Shown piece by piece: positions 24,548 to 32,324 of a stretch of DNA of 47,013 nt. Numbering within the stretch: the first letter of the stretch is position 1; every line of letters begins with the position of its first letter. The notes under the pieces were generated by a model. It was not told the origin of the DNA. It did no database searches and saw only the letters and a list, made by a program, of their open reading frames with translations. The DNA is from DAOUCV01 sp034432095 (lineage in GTDB: Bacteria; Chloroflexota; Dehalococcoidia; Dehalococcoidales; UBA2162). The position numbers were made by a program, and so were the translations under genes. Location: NCBI GenBank assembly GCA_034432095.1, contig DAOUCV010000054.1, positions 1 through 47,013 of the forward strand, given 5' to 3'.

Positions 24548-25831
24548 TTGAAAAGACAATTTCGGCGATATACAATGCAATCTGTGAAGCCCAAAATGAT
24601 TTTATCCGGACTGGGCAGCGCCCTGCTTTTACTACAGCCTTTCTTTACTTTCCCAATCTTTATATCTATTCTGGTGGGAGCTCCGCCTTTGTGGTTAAGC
24701 TGGCTGATTGCCCTTATTCCTTTGCCACTGCGCTATTACCTTACCGGTCGCCCCACCTGCCGTACCCCATTTGATATTCCCATCGTCATCTCTACAGCCG
24801 GGATAGTGCTTGGTTTCTTCATAAGCCCAGACAAGCAACTGGGCTTGACCCTTTTGAATACCTATCTGGCCTGTGTGCTGTTCTATTACGGGTTGGTCAA
24901 CAATAGCGCCGCCAGGCAAGGATACTGGGCATTTATTTCAGTTTTGCTTTGCCTTATTCTGTTATTCCTTTCGGTGTGGAACTTTGCGGGTGGCTCAGAC
25001 AAGCAGACTGTTTTCAACTCATGGGCTTACAAGCTAGCGTCGACGCTGCCCTGGACGATAGGCATGGAACTACACCCGAATGTGCTGGGGGGTGCTTTCG
25101 CCGTGGTGATTCCGGGACTAGTGGCTCTTGCCATTTTCCTTCAAAGGACACCTGTCAGATGGGGTGCTGGCATTCTTGCCCTACTTTTTGGACTGGTTCT
25201 TGTGTTGAGTGCCAGTGGTAGCGGCTGGATTGCCACTGTAGCGGGGATATTGGTCGTGCTTCTGCTTCGTAACGCCAGACTATTCTGGGGCGCAGCGCTG
25301 GGAGTGGGGGCAGTGGCCGGGGCCGTATGGTCTATCTGGCATGAAAGCCACTGGATGGCAGTGGTCTTCCCCTTTAATAATCTACTTAGCAGGTTTGAGA
25401 TATGGCAAATGATGATAGCCGTACTCAAAGACCGTCCTCTCACTGGCCTGGGGCTCGGTGGTTGGTGGTCAGAAGCGGCTGCATCTACTGTGTATAGGAG
25501 CCCTCACAATGCGTACCTCCAGTTTTACTCCGATACCGGTGCTCTCGGTATCCTTGCTCTTATTGCTGCTATTGTCATCAGTGTCAGGCTCTTTTGGCAG
25601 GTTTTGCGTTCAGATAAGGGCAGTCCCTACTATGGCATAGCCGCCGGCATTACCGGTGGTATCGTTGCTGGTGGCGTTCACGCTCTTGTCGATATGAATC
25701 TCAATATTCTGGTCTCAGCAGGGAGTAAAAGCCTCTATTTTGCTGTGCCTCTATTATGGCTATGGGCGGCACTACTTGTTATCTCTTGCCGTCACCTTTT
25801 AGAGGGTGCCGGGAAAGTTTTACCGCCGTGA
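24548..25831 (+). CDS. O-antigen ligase / polymerase-like membrane protein (Wzy_C domain)
   Basis: 427 residues with about 10-12 hydrophobic helices. A long outer loop precedes SPHNAYLQFYSDTGALGIL, the histidine-containing motif of the Wzy_C (PF04932) O-antigen ligase family. DRPLTGLGLGGWW just before it is also typical. It should polymerise lipid-linked repeats or transfer finished glycan to an acceptor, possibly a surface protein in a cell without LPS. The frame opens at TTG 24548; ATG 24575 is another possible start. It is transcribed away from the heptose operon and converges on tilS. Confidence 0.85.
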   Translation: MKRQFRRYTMQSVKPKMILSGLGSALLLLQPFFTFPIFISILVGAPPLWLSWLIALIPLPLRYYLTGRPTCRTPFDIPIVISTAGIVLGFFISPDKQLGLTLLNTYLACVLFYYGLVNNSAARQGYWAFISVLLCLILLFLSVWNFAGGSDKQTVFNSWAYKLASTLPWTIGMELHPNVLGGAFAVVIPGLVALAIFLQRTPVRWGAGILALLFGLVLVLSASGSGWIATVAGILVVLLLRNARLFWGAALGVGAVAGAVWSIWHESHWMAVVFPFNNLLSRFEIWQMMIAVLKDRPLTGLGLGGWWSEAAASTVYRSPHNAYLQFYSDTGALGILALIAAIVISVRLFWQVLRSDKGSPYYGIAAGITGGIVAGGVHALVDMNLNILVSAGSKSLYFAVPLLWLWAALLVISCRHLLEGAGKVLPP

Positions 25832-26020
25832 TATGAGGATCATATTGACCAAACGGAAAAGATGCCGCTTTTGCTGAAGTAGCCAACCGTGGCTTAAGTC
25901 TTTTTACCCCTCAAATAACACGTAAAGTGAGTATAAGTTGGCTATCCTCCAGAAACAAGTAAACGGCGGCAGGAGTTATCACGGAATCTGGAGAATATTT
26001 AAAAAATAAGGGGGGTGAGG

Positions 26021-27493
26021 TTAATACCGAACCTTGGGTGCCTCGGTTGGACTATCGGCAACCTTCTGAAATTCCAGACAAAGAACCTGTTTAGTGTTCT
26101 CGGTTACCTTTGCCCTGTCATCTATGCGCCAGCCGACAACCCACAGGATATGCTTGGGTGAGCTGACAATGGGAACCCCCTGACGCCAGGCGCGAGGGAT
26201 TTTAGCATCGATCATAAACTCCCCCAGTTTTTTGGGCTGACTCATACCCAAAGGCTGAAACCTATCGCCAGCCTGGCGAGAACGCACCACCACTCTATCG
26301 CCGACCTCATCAAGATTGAGATAGGCGGTAAAACCACTGTCTTCGTCCTTCATCTGTTCCGGCTTTATGATGGTTGCCTTGACACGCCAGCCAGGGAGCC
26401 AAGTTTCACCAGGTATTGTCAGGACAAATTCATCACTGATGGGGGGGAACGGGGATAGAGCCACAGATTCTTTAGTCAGTCGGTATTGTTTGTACTCTAT
26501 GAGAAAGACCAAGCCTCCGGGTAGATTGAGCTTTTTCCCCGCTGGCTTGCCCAGGACAGCCATTATTTCTTCAATATGGCGCGCCTCAATATCCCTGAGG
26601 TTGCCCAATAGCTCTTCTATTGCCTGACGCAGCAAGTGTCGCTGCCGAGCCGAGGGCAACTCAAGAAACCTCTCCTTGTTCAGAATAATGGTTCCTCCCT
26701 GTCTTTGAGCAATACTATCCCATAATCGGGCACTCTCTTTGTCCAGGCAAGCAAGGTCATCACCGGCAATACGCGCCGTCCGGAGCAGAGCTTCAGTTAC
26801 CCGCGGGTTATAGCTCCGTAGCAGGGGCAGGAGCTGATGGCGGATTTTATTTCTTAATGGTGAGAGCGACAGGTTGGAGGCATCAATCCGGGGGTTAAGC
26901 CCATATTGGTGGCAATAGTCTTGAGTTTCCTGCCGGCTTGTCTGAAGCAAAGGTCTTACTACCATGAGACTACTCTCTTTAGACCGCCACCAGCTGGCCG
27001 GTTGCAAACCACGTAGCCCTCTGGTTCCTGTCCCCCTGATTAGATGCATCAGTATCGTCTCTACGTGGTCATCAGTGGTATGCCCTACGGCCACGCGGTC
27101 AGTCCCTATTGACTTTGCTACCTCAGCTAGAAAGGTATAGCGCACCTCGCGGGCTGCCTCCTCCAATGAAGTACGCCGTCGGGCCTGATAAGCCCTGACG
27201 TCCCTCTCTTCTATAGTCGCCGGGATACCGAGCTGGTGGGCGAGGCGAGAAACGTATTGGGCGTCTGCCTCAGACTCGCTACCTCGTAGCCGGTGGTTAA
27301 GATGAGCCACATGCAGCCCCGTGTTCAGTTCCCCCCGGAGTTTTGCCAGGACATAGAGTAAGCAGACTGAGTCCGGGCCTCCGGATACCGCAACCAGCAG
27401 CTGACGCCCACCGCCTATCAGGTGCTCTTCCTGGATAAAGCGTAGCACCCTCAACTCTAATGGTTGCTGGTATCCTTGCCCTTCCACCGCCAT
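26021..27493 (-). CDS. tilS: tRNA(Ile)-lysidine synthase
   Basis: 490 residues. The PP-loop SGGPDS (residues 37-42) and the segments HLNHRLRG, VAVGHTTDDHVET and LRGLQPASWW are diagnostic for TilS. The C-terminal part (VVRSRQAGDRFQPLGM, then KKLGEFMIDAKIPRAWR) is the tRNA-binding domain. It converts cytidine 34 of the AUA-reading tRNA-Ile to lysidine. The length is normal for the long form. It ends the minus-strand operon that begins with the CorC-like gene. No hpt or ftsH follows it here, unlike many genomes. Confidence 0.95.
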   Translation of the reverse strand: MAVEGQGYQQPLELRVLRFIQEEHLIGGGRQLLVAVSGGPDSVCLLYVLAKLRGELNTGLHVAHLNHRLRGSESEADAQYVSRLAHQLGIPATIEERDVRAYQARRRTSLEEAAREVRYTFLAEVAKSIGTDRVAVGHTTDDHVETILMHLIRGTGTRGLRGLQPASWWRSKESSLMVVRPLLQTSRQETQDYCHQYGLNPRIDASNLSLSPLRNKIRHQLLPLLRSYNPRVTEALLRTARIAGDDLACLDKESARLWDSIAQRQGGTIILNKERFLELPSARQRHLLRQAIEELLGNLRDIEARHIEEIMAVLGKPAGKKLNLPGGLVFLIEYKQYRLTKESVALSPFPPISDEFVLTIPGETWLPGWRVKATIIKPEQMKDEDSGFTAYLNLDEVGDRVVVRSRQAGDRFQPLGMSQPKKLGEFMIDAKIPRAWRQGVPIVSSPKHILWVVGWRIDDRAKVTENTKQVLCLEFQKVADSPTEAPKVRY

Positions 27494-27517
27494 TTAGCTC
27501 CGATAAGGGTTCAATGT

Positions 27518-28159
27518 TTACCAGATTATCTCGATTTCCTCTATAGACTCCGCAGAGTGGAGAGGACTGACCGCCCCAACCTCCCACCAGGGATAGATTC
27601 TACCGACAGCCAGCTCTACCACTGTATCTGACTGTGGCTCGATAAAAACAAGTCCCCTGTCTACCGTCTCAAAGGCAACTACAGCGTGAGCCCATTCTTT
27701 TGAGCGAAGACGAACATACGCCGCTCGGATGCCCCTGGCTTCAGCATTATTATTAAGCTCGGCAGCAAAATCAAAACAGACATATTCACCATTAATATAT
27801 GCCTTAGAATCTGTTTTATCATCAGCCAGAAATTCTCTTAGCTCTTGATATGTAGGGTTACGAAGCCCCACCCAACTACCCACTTCCTCCATGGAACCAC
27901 TCATCAGACTGATTTCATATGCTTTTTTATACCCTTTCTCGTATGCCTCGCCATGCGCTTCCTGGTAACCAACAGTATAGGTCTGGGCATAACCCTGGCT
28001 ATAGCCCTCACTAAAAGCAGACGCGACTTTAATATCAAAAGTGCTACCCATGGCGGCTAGATATACAAAGATGTCTAGGGCAATAAGCCCTCCTAGCAGG
28101 GCGATTATCCCGAGGATAACCCTGCCTATAGCGATGCCGAATTCTTTTAAATCAGCCAC
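27518..28159 (-). CDS. membrane-anchored protein with transglutaminase-like domain (putative)
   Basis: 213 residues. A hydrophobic helix (about 10-37) is followed by an aromatic-glycine repeat (EGYSQGYAQTYTVGYQEA; residues 51-80) and then a compact domain. YVCFDFAAEL (Cys128), WAHAVVAFETVDRGL (His158, Asp167) and FIEPQSD have the order and spacing of a transglutaminase-like Cys-His-Asp triad. I infer a membrane-anchored peptidase or peptide-linking fold outside the cell. It is a paralogue of the next gene upstream, with which it shares GIRAxYV, AFETVDRGL and the ending I(I/V)W. Confidence 0.65.
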   Translation of the reverse strand: MADLKEFGIAIGRVILGIIALLGGLIALDIFVYLAAMGSTFDIKVASAFSEGYSQGYAQTYTVGYQEAHGEAYEKGYKKAYEISLMSGSMEEVGSWVGLRNPTYQELREFLADDKTDSKAYINGEYVCFDFAAELNNNAEARGIRAAYVRLRSKEWAHAVVAFETVDRGLVFIEPQSDTVVELAVGRIYPWWEVGAVSPLHSAESIEEIEIIW

Positions 28160-28180
28160 AGTAGTATCCTGTCCTCAAAG

Positions 28181-28759
28181 TTACCAGACGATTGTCATTT
28201 TGGTAACAGTATCATCATAGGGCGAAGCCGGGAAACCATTCAGCTTGCTGTAACTTTTGCCGACTTCTACCTTTACCTCTCGGTGCGACCACGGCTCAAC
28301 AATAATAAGCCCCCTATCTACCGTCTCAAAGGCAACCAGCTGGTAGAGGTAGACCATTCCCTTGGGAGCCTGGCGCGCAATTGGACACCGGACGTATCCA
28401 GCTCGAATACCGTAACTTTCAGCATAATCGTGGATTTCTTTAGCCGAACCCGCGCCAGCCTCAACCAGGATCTGTCGCACCTCATCATAAGTAGGGTTAT
28501 AGAGAAAGTAAAAGCCAGCTATATCGCTGCTGTCTGCCCCCCTATCTCTTGTGTAACCAATCCGGCTCCCTTCCTGATAGCCAGCTTCACTGCCCTCTTT
28601 GAAACCGTCTGCGTAACCTTGAGCATACCCTTCTTGAAAGCCGCTCTCACGAGCCTTAGCCATACTGTCAATGAGGCTAGTGTAGAGACGCGCACTAACG
28701 CCGATGCCGACGCCAATCACCACAACAATTACAATAAGAGTTATGATTAATCCCTTCAT
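28181..28759 (-). CDS. paralogue of the neighbouring transglutaminase-like protein, catalytic residues missing
   Basis: 192 residues: hydrophobic helix 4-22, then GFQEGYAQGYADGFKEGSEA (residues 40-68), then the same domain as its downstream neighbour. Relative to that protein it lacks about 12 residues including the putative catalytic cysteine, and the histidine is replaced (MVYLYQLVAFETVDRG, Gln at 140). NPTY, YGIRAGYV and AFETVDRGL remain conserved, so the fold is probably kept without catalysis. The GxxxG helix resembles FliH-like repeats and could drive dimerisation. It starts 4 bases after the DUF2344 gene. Confidence 0.65.
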   Translation of the reverse strand: MKGLIITLIVIVVVIGVGIGVSARLYTSLIDSMAKARESGFQEGYAQGYADGFKEGSEAGYQEGSRIGYTRDRGADSSDIAGFYFLYNPTYDEVRQILVEAGAGSAKEIHDYAESYGIRAGYVRCPIARQAPKGMVYLYQLVAFETVDRGLIIVEPWSHREVKVEVGKSYSKLNGFPASPYDDTVTKMTIVW

Positions 28760-28763
28760 TATC

Positions 28764-29414
28764 TTACTTCCCGGACTCTAGAATAAGTCTGGTGCGGTGG
28801 ATTGATGATGGGTAATCAGTAAAACCCAGGGCCAGAGCCACCTGCTCCGGTCTCCCCGAACCACCACTGTCACAACGTAACCTCATCCCTATCGTGCCAA
28901 AGGGGTGAGACCAATCAACAAGCCATAAGTCATCAATCAAAGCCCTCAAATCGTAGCTTCGCCTGCCAGTATCCCTCTGATGCGACCACGGCAGGTGCTC
29001 AATTGAAAGCAAGTTAGCCAGTGCTGAGGCAACATCTTCCGGTCCTTCAGTTGTTGCCACTTTAACTCTATATTCAGCATAGCGAACCTGAGATTGCAGA
29101 GACGGCATACTCAGCCCTATCTGATACACCCCCAGCACTTCAATACCCGGCGGTAGCTGTTGGCTGACGGCACTGGCAAACCAATGCGGAGAGACCAGCC
29201 TGGTAACAAAGACATCCATTAACTCCGCTTCACTGGTCACCCCGATAGCAAGGGGCGCCGCCAGCGATAGGCGGGGGTGAGGACTAAATCCTGCTGAGTA
29301 GGCTAGAGGTATCTGGGCACGGTGAAGTGCTCTCTCCCATAGCCGCATTATATCCAGGTGGGAGATAAACTTTATCTCCTCTCCCCGGCTGAACCTAACC
29401 CGTAGACGCTGCAT
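28764..29414 (-). CDS. TIGR03936/DUF2344 family radical-SAM-associated protein
   Basis: 216 residues beginning MQRLRVRFSRGEEIKFISHL, with DIMRLWERALHRAQIPLAYS and GFSPHPRLSLAAPLAIGV, the conserved head of DUF2344. These proteins are usually fused to, or adjacent to, a radical SAM protein of the TIGR03960 type. No such partner lies in this window, so the gene appears separated from it. Function is unknown; tRNA modification has been suggested by context in other genomes. Its start lies 20 bases inside the CorC-like gene in another frame. Confidence 0.85.
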   Translation of the reverse strand: MQRLRVRFSRGEEIKFISHLDIMRLWERALHRAQIPLAYSAGFSPHPRLSLAAPLAIGVTSEAELMDVFVTRLVSPHWFASAVSQQLPPGIEVLGVYQIGLSMPSLQSQVRYAEYRVKVATTEGPEDVASALANLLSIEHLPWSHQRDTGRRSYDLRALIDDLWLVDWSHPFGTIGMRLRCDSGGSGRPEQVALALGFTDYPSSIHRTRLILESGK

Positions 29415-30663
29415 GGCTTTCCTTGGTCACCAGAATCTTTTCAATCTTCAGTCCCTGAATCTCAGTTATCACTATCTTCATGCCCTTATACCTTAGTTGC
29501 TCATTCAGTCTGGGGATACGCCCTAGAAGATGCAGGATAAAGCCGGCCACAGTTTCATAATCACCTTCGGGCAACCCTAGCCCCATCTCTTCATTAGCTT
29601 CCTCAATGCGCATACCACCATCGATTTGAAAGGTGTGCTCGTTGATTACCTCATACTCCTTTTCTACAGCCGCCATCTCGTCCCCTATCGGACCAACAAT
29701 TTCCTCGATTAGCTGGTCGAGAGTGACTATGCCTGCTATGCCGCCGAACTCATCAACAACCACTGCCATATGGTAGTTTTTAACCCTCATCTCAGCGAAA
29801 AGCTCATCCAGAGGCTTTGATTCAGGAGTAAAATAGGCAGGACGCACAAGCTCATCAATAACGCTATTATCATCGACAGTTCCACTGGACAGAGCCATAA
29901 GCACGTCCTTTATCGCGAGGGTACCAACCACGTTATCTCTCTTCTCCTGATACACCGGGTAGCGGGAGAGGGGATGCTCCTTATAGAGACTGAGGAACTC
30001 GCTTAACTTGGAACCATACTCAACAAATACAACCTCGGTGCGTGGCACTATAACCTCACGCACTGACCGGTTGCCGAAATCAAAAACCTTGTGTAGCATC
30101 TCTGCCGCCTCTTCGTCTACCGTTCCCTCTTGGTGCCCTACGGAAATCATGGTGCGAAACTCCTCATGGCTGAACGTCGGCTTCGACTCGACACCTTCTC
30201 CAAAGAGCTTGGTGGACCTTATACCAATATGGTTCAGCAGGTATACAAACGGATGAAAGATAGTTGAGATAAGCATCATAGGTCTGGCATAAGCTAGGGC
30301 TATTTTCTCTCCATAGTGAGCAGCAATGCTCTTGGGCAGAAACTCTACCACGACTAAGGTGAGTGCTGTGATTACGATGGTAGCTATGGCTGCCCCTAAG
30401 TTCTCCCCCCATAATGATATAGCTATTACTGTCCCTAGAGTGGCTAAAGCTGTCTCAAAGAAATTAATCCCGATGAGAACGGTAGCTAGGAATTTCTCCG
30501 GCTTCTCCACAATCTTAGCCACTATTTTGGCGTTGGGATGACCGGTATCCAGCAGGTGCCGGAGACGAAGTCTTTGTATACCAATAAAAGCCGTCTCCGC
30601 ACTACAGAAAAAGGCTGCTAACACTAGGCAGATTAAGAATAGTATTAAATACAAACTACTCAT
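29395..30663 (-). CDS. CNNM/HlyC-CorC family membrane protein (DUF21, CBS pair, CorC_HlyC)
   Basis: 422 residues. Four hydrophobic helices (about 1-150) form the DUF21 domain, starting with LICLVLAAFFCSAETAFIGI. VREVIVPRTEVVFVE and NVVGTLAIKDVL belong to the two CBS domains, and the C-terminal domain (residues 330-415, DGGMRIEEANEEMGLGLPEG) is CorC_HlyC. Family members move or regulate Mg2+ and related divalent ions. It heads the operon leading to tilS, from its own strong promoter. Confidence 0.92.
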   Translation of the reverse strand: MSSLYLILFLICLVLAAFFCSAETAFIGIQRLRLRHLLDTGHPNAKIVAKIVEKPEKFLATVLIGINFFETALATLGTVIAISLWGENLGAAIATIVITALTLVVVEFLPKSIAAHYGEKIALAYARPMMLISTIFHPFVYLLNHIGIRSTKLFGEGVESKPTFSHEEFRTMISVGHQEGTVDEEAAEMLHKVFDFGNRSVREVIVPRTEVVFVEYGSKLSEFLSLYKEHPLSRYPVYQEKRDNVVGTLAIKDVLMALSSGTVDDNSVIDELVRPAYFTPESKPLDELFAEMRVKNYHMAVVVDEFGGIAGIVTLDQLIEEIVGPIGDEMAAVEKEYEVINEHTFQIDGGMRIEEANEEMGLGLPEGDYETVAGFILHLLGRIPRLNEQLRYKGMKIVITEIQGLKIEKILVTKESHAASTG

Positions 30664-30698
30664 CCAGCTAGTGTCACCTCACTTCTGACCATAATTCC

Positions 30699-30727
30699 AT
30701 CATAGCAACCGGCTATGACAGTGTCAA
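30699..30727 (-). promoter_or_regulatory. promoter of the CorC-like/tilS operon
   Basis: Minus-strand TTGACA (30727-30722), 17 bases, TATGAT (30704-30699). Transcription should start near 30692, about 29 bases before the gene. It lies back to back with the tsaD promoter. Confidence 0.75.
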
Positions 30728-30740
30728 AAGAGGAGACTAG

Positions 30741-30769
30741 TTATCAGGGCAGACATATTATGCTATAAT
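30741..30769 (+). promoter_or_regulatory. tsaD promoter giving a leaderless mRNA
   Basis: TTATCA (30741-30746), 17 bases, TATAAT (30764-30769) with the extended TGC just before it. The ATG of tsaD lies 8 bases after the -10, so the transcript should begin at or within a few bases of the start codon. No Shine-Dalgarno sequence precedes it. Confidence 0.65.
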
Positions 30770-30777
30770 CCACCTAT

Positions 30778-31767
30778 ATGAAAATTCTGGGTATTGAAAC
30801 TTCTTGTGATGAGACAGCGGCGGCGGTGGTCGAGGACGGCGTTAGAATCCTATCCAATCAGGTTGCCTCACAGGTAGAAATCCATGCCCGCTACGGCGGG
30901 ATTGTCCCCGAGGTAGCCTCCCGCCAGCATATCCTGGCTATTATCCCTGTTATCCAGAAGGCAATGACTGAGGCTAAGGTTACCTGGAGTGACCTGGACG
31001 GCATTGCGGTTACCATTGGTCCCGGTCTGGCTGGCTCACTACTGATTGGAGTAAATGTGGCTAAGGCAATAGCCTTAGCCCACAGTCTGCCTATTACCGG
31101 GGTTAACCACCTTGAGGGCCATATCTACGCTAACTGGCTGGTCGAGAGCAGTCCTCTTTCAGCACCACTCTTTCCCCTGGTATGCCTCATTGTCTCCGGG
31201 GGGCATAGTGACCTAGTGCTAATGAAAGGACATGGAGACTATGTCTTGTTGGGACGGACAAGAGATGACGCCGCCGGCGAAGCCTTTGACAAAGCCGCCC
31301 GGATATTAGGATTGGGCTATCCCGGTGGTCCAGCCATTCAACGAGCCGCCCAATCAGGTACTAACTCAATCCAGCTACCCCGTGCCTGGCTGCAAGGAAC
31401 CAACGACTTCAGCTTCAGCGGTATCAAAACGGCCCTCCTAAGACTGCTCGAAGAGAGTAAGATACCAAATAAGGCGGATGCCGCCGCCAGCTTTCAGGAG
31501 GCAATAATTGACGTTCTGGTGACCAAAACCGTGACTGTCGCCAGAGAATACCAAGTGGAACAGATTCTGCTAGCGGGAGGAGTCGCCGCCAACAGACGGC
31601 TCCGCCAGAGGCTGATAGAAGATTCTCCCCTCTCCGTTCTGATTCCCCCGCTAGAGCTATGTACGGACAATGCCGCCATGATTGCTGCCTGTGGCTATTT
31701 TCGCTTCCTGGCTGGCAAGGTCAATGGCCTGGACCTAGATGTAGTCCCCAGCCTCAAGCTGGCTTAA
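30778..31767 (+). CDS. tsaD: tRNA N6-adenosine threonylcarbamoyltransferase
   Basis: 329 residues of the Kae1/TsaD ASKHA family. ILGIETSCDETAAAVVED begins the fold; NHLEGHIYANW supplies metal ligands His111 and His115; CLIVSGGHSDLVLM, GEAFDKAARILGLGYPGG and LAGGVAANRRLR follow in order, and CTDNAAMIA near the end carries the last metal-binding Asp. It transfers the threonylcarbamoyl group to A37 of ANN-reading tRNAs with TsaB and TsaE, neither of which is in the window. Confidence 0.96.
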   Translation: MKILGIETSCDETAAAVVEDGVRILSNQVASQVEIHARYGGIVPEVASRQHILAIIPVIQKAMTEAKVTWSDLDGIAVTIGPGLAGSLLIGVNVAKAIALAHSLPITGVNHLEGHIYANWLVESSPLSAPLFPLVCLIVSGGHSDLVLMKGHGDYVLLGRTRDDAAGEAFDKAARILGLGYPGGPAIQRAAQSGTNSIQLPRAWLQGTNDFSFSGIKTALLRLLEESKIPNKADAAASFQEAIIDVLVTKTVTVAREYQVEQILLAGGVAANRRLRQRLIEDSPLSVLIPPLELCTDNAAMIAACGYFRFLAGKVNGLDLDVVPSLKLA

Positions 31768-31902
31768 AGGACAACCGTTATACATACCCTGGGTACACAG
31801 GCTATTATAGAGGGACTATTTGCCCTAACCTTAAATAGGTAACAGACTTCGCCTCTCCTGGACTCTGTACTATTTTACACGTTATCGTGTGTCAGCCGTT
31901 TT

Positions 31903-31941
31903 AAAAAAGCGGTCTTCCGCAACTAGACCGCTATATTTTTT
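31903..31941. terminator. bidirectional intrinsic terminator
   Basis: AGCGGTCT (31908-31915) pairs with AGACCGCT (31925-31932), with AAAAA before and TATTTTTT after. It lies between the convergent tsaD and XRE-type regulator genes and can serve both strands. Confidence 0.85.
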
Positions 31942-31953
31942 GTTGCTAATACG

Positions 31954-32199
31954 TTAAGGTCTTTTGATTTTCCTAGGGCTGGCACGATACTTAAATCCGG
32001 CTCGTTCCGCAACAATGGAAAGAAGGGTAGCCGAGGCACCTCGAGGTTGATACAAGCCCAATTCCCACTCGCTTATGGTTTGCTGACGCGTTCCCAGCCT
32101 GTCGGCCAGTTCCCGCTGGGTCAAACCTAGGTGGCGCCTCAAAGCCCGAATGCGCTCGCTGTCCCACTCCCTCCGGTTTTCTTTATACTGATTGCCCAT
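31954..32199 (-). CDS. XRE-family helix-turn-helix regulator
   Basis: 81 residues, single HTH domain: RALRRHLGLTQRELADRLGT then RQQTISEWELGLYQPRG, the classic Cro/C1 helix 2-turn-helix 3. The basic tail (RASPRKIKRP) may add DNA contacts. No ligand or toxin partner is adjacent. Its own promoter holds a 5-3-5 palindrome in the spacer, suggesting autorepression. The ATG lies 6 bases after the -10, so it is probably translated from a leaderless mRNA. Confidence 0.85.
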   Translation of the reverse strand: MGNQYKENRREWDSERIRALRRHLGLTQRELADRLGTRQQTISEWELGLYQPRGASATLLSIVAERAGFKYRASPRKIKRP

Positions 32200-32205
32200 G
32201 ACTAG

Positions 32206-32234
32206 ATTCTACACGGTTTAGTGTAAACTGTCAA
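32206..32234 (-). promoter_or_regulatory. promoter and likely auto-operator of the XRE regulator
   Basis: Minus-strand TTGACA (32234-32229), 17 bases, TAGAAT (32211-32206). The spacer contains GTTTA-CAC-TAAAC (32228-32216), a perfect inverted repeat between -35 and -10, a classic site for a self-repressing HTH protein. Confidence 0.7.
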
Positions 32235-32324
32235 CCAGAGCCGTTTAGTAACCTGTCTCCCAAACCTTCCTTACACAAGGGAAGAGGGGGAAATTCTGGA
32301 GAAAGACCGCCCATTATTAGCAGT

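Noticed and set aside
25832..26020. terminator between the ligase-like gene and tilS
   Set aside because: Only a 5-base stem (AGCCA/TGGCT) followed by TAAGTCTTTTT is visible, too weak to claim.
28283..28750. 155-codon plus-strand frame over the inactive transglutaminase-like paralogue
   Set aside because: The minus-strand gene has a clear membrane helix and a matching paralogue; the antisense frame has neither.
31954..32199. toxin-antitoxin system based on the XRE protein
   Set aside because: No small partner gene lies on either side; tsaD and hom are housekeeping genes.
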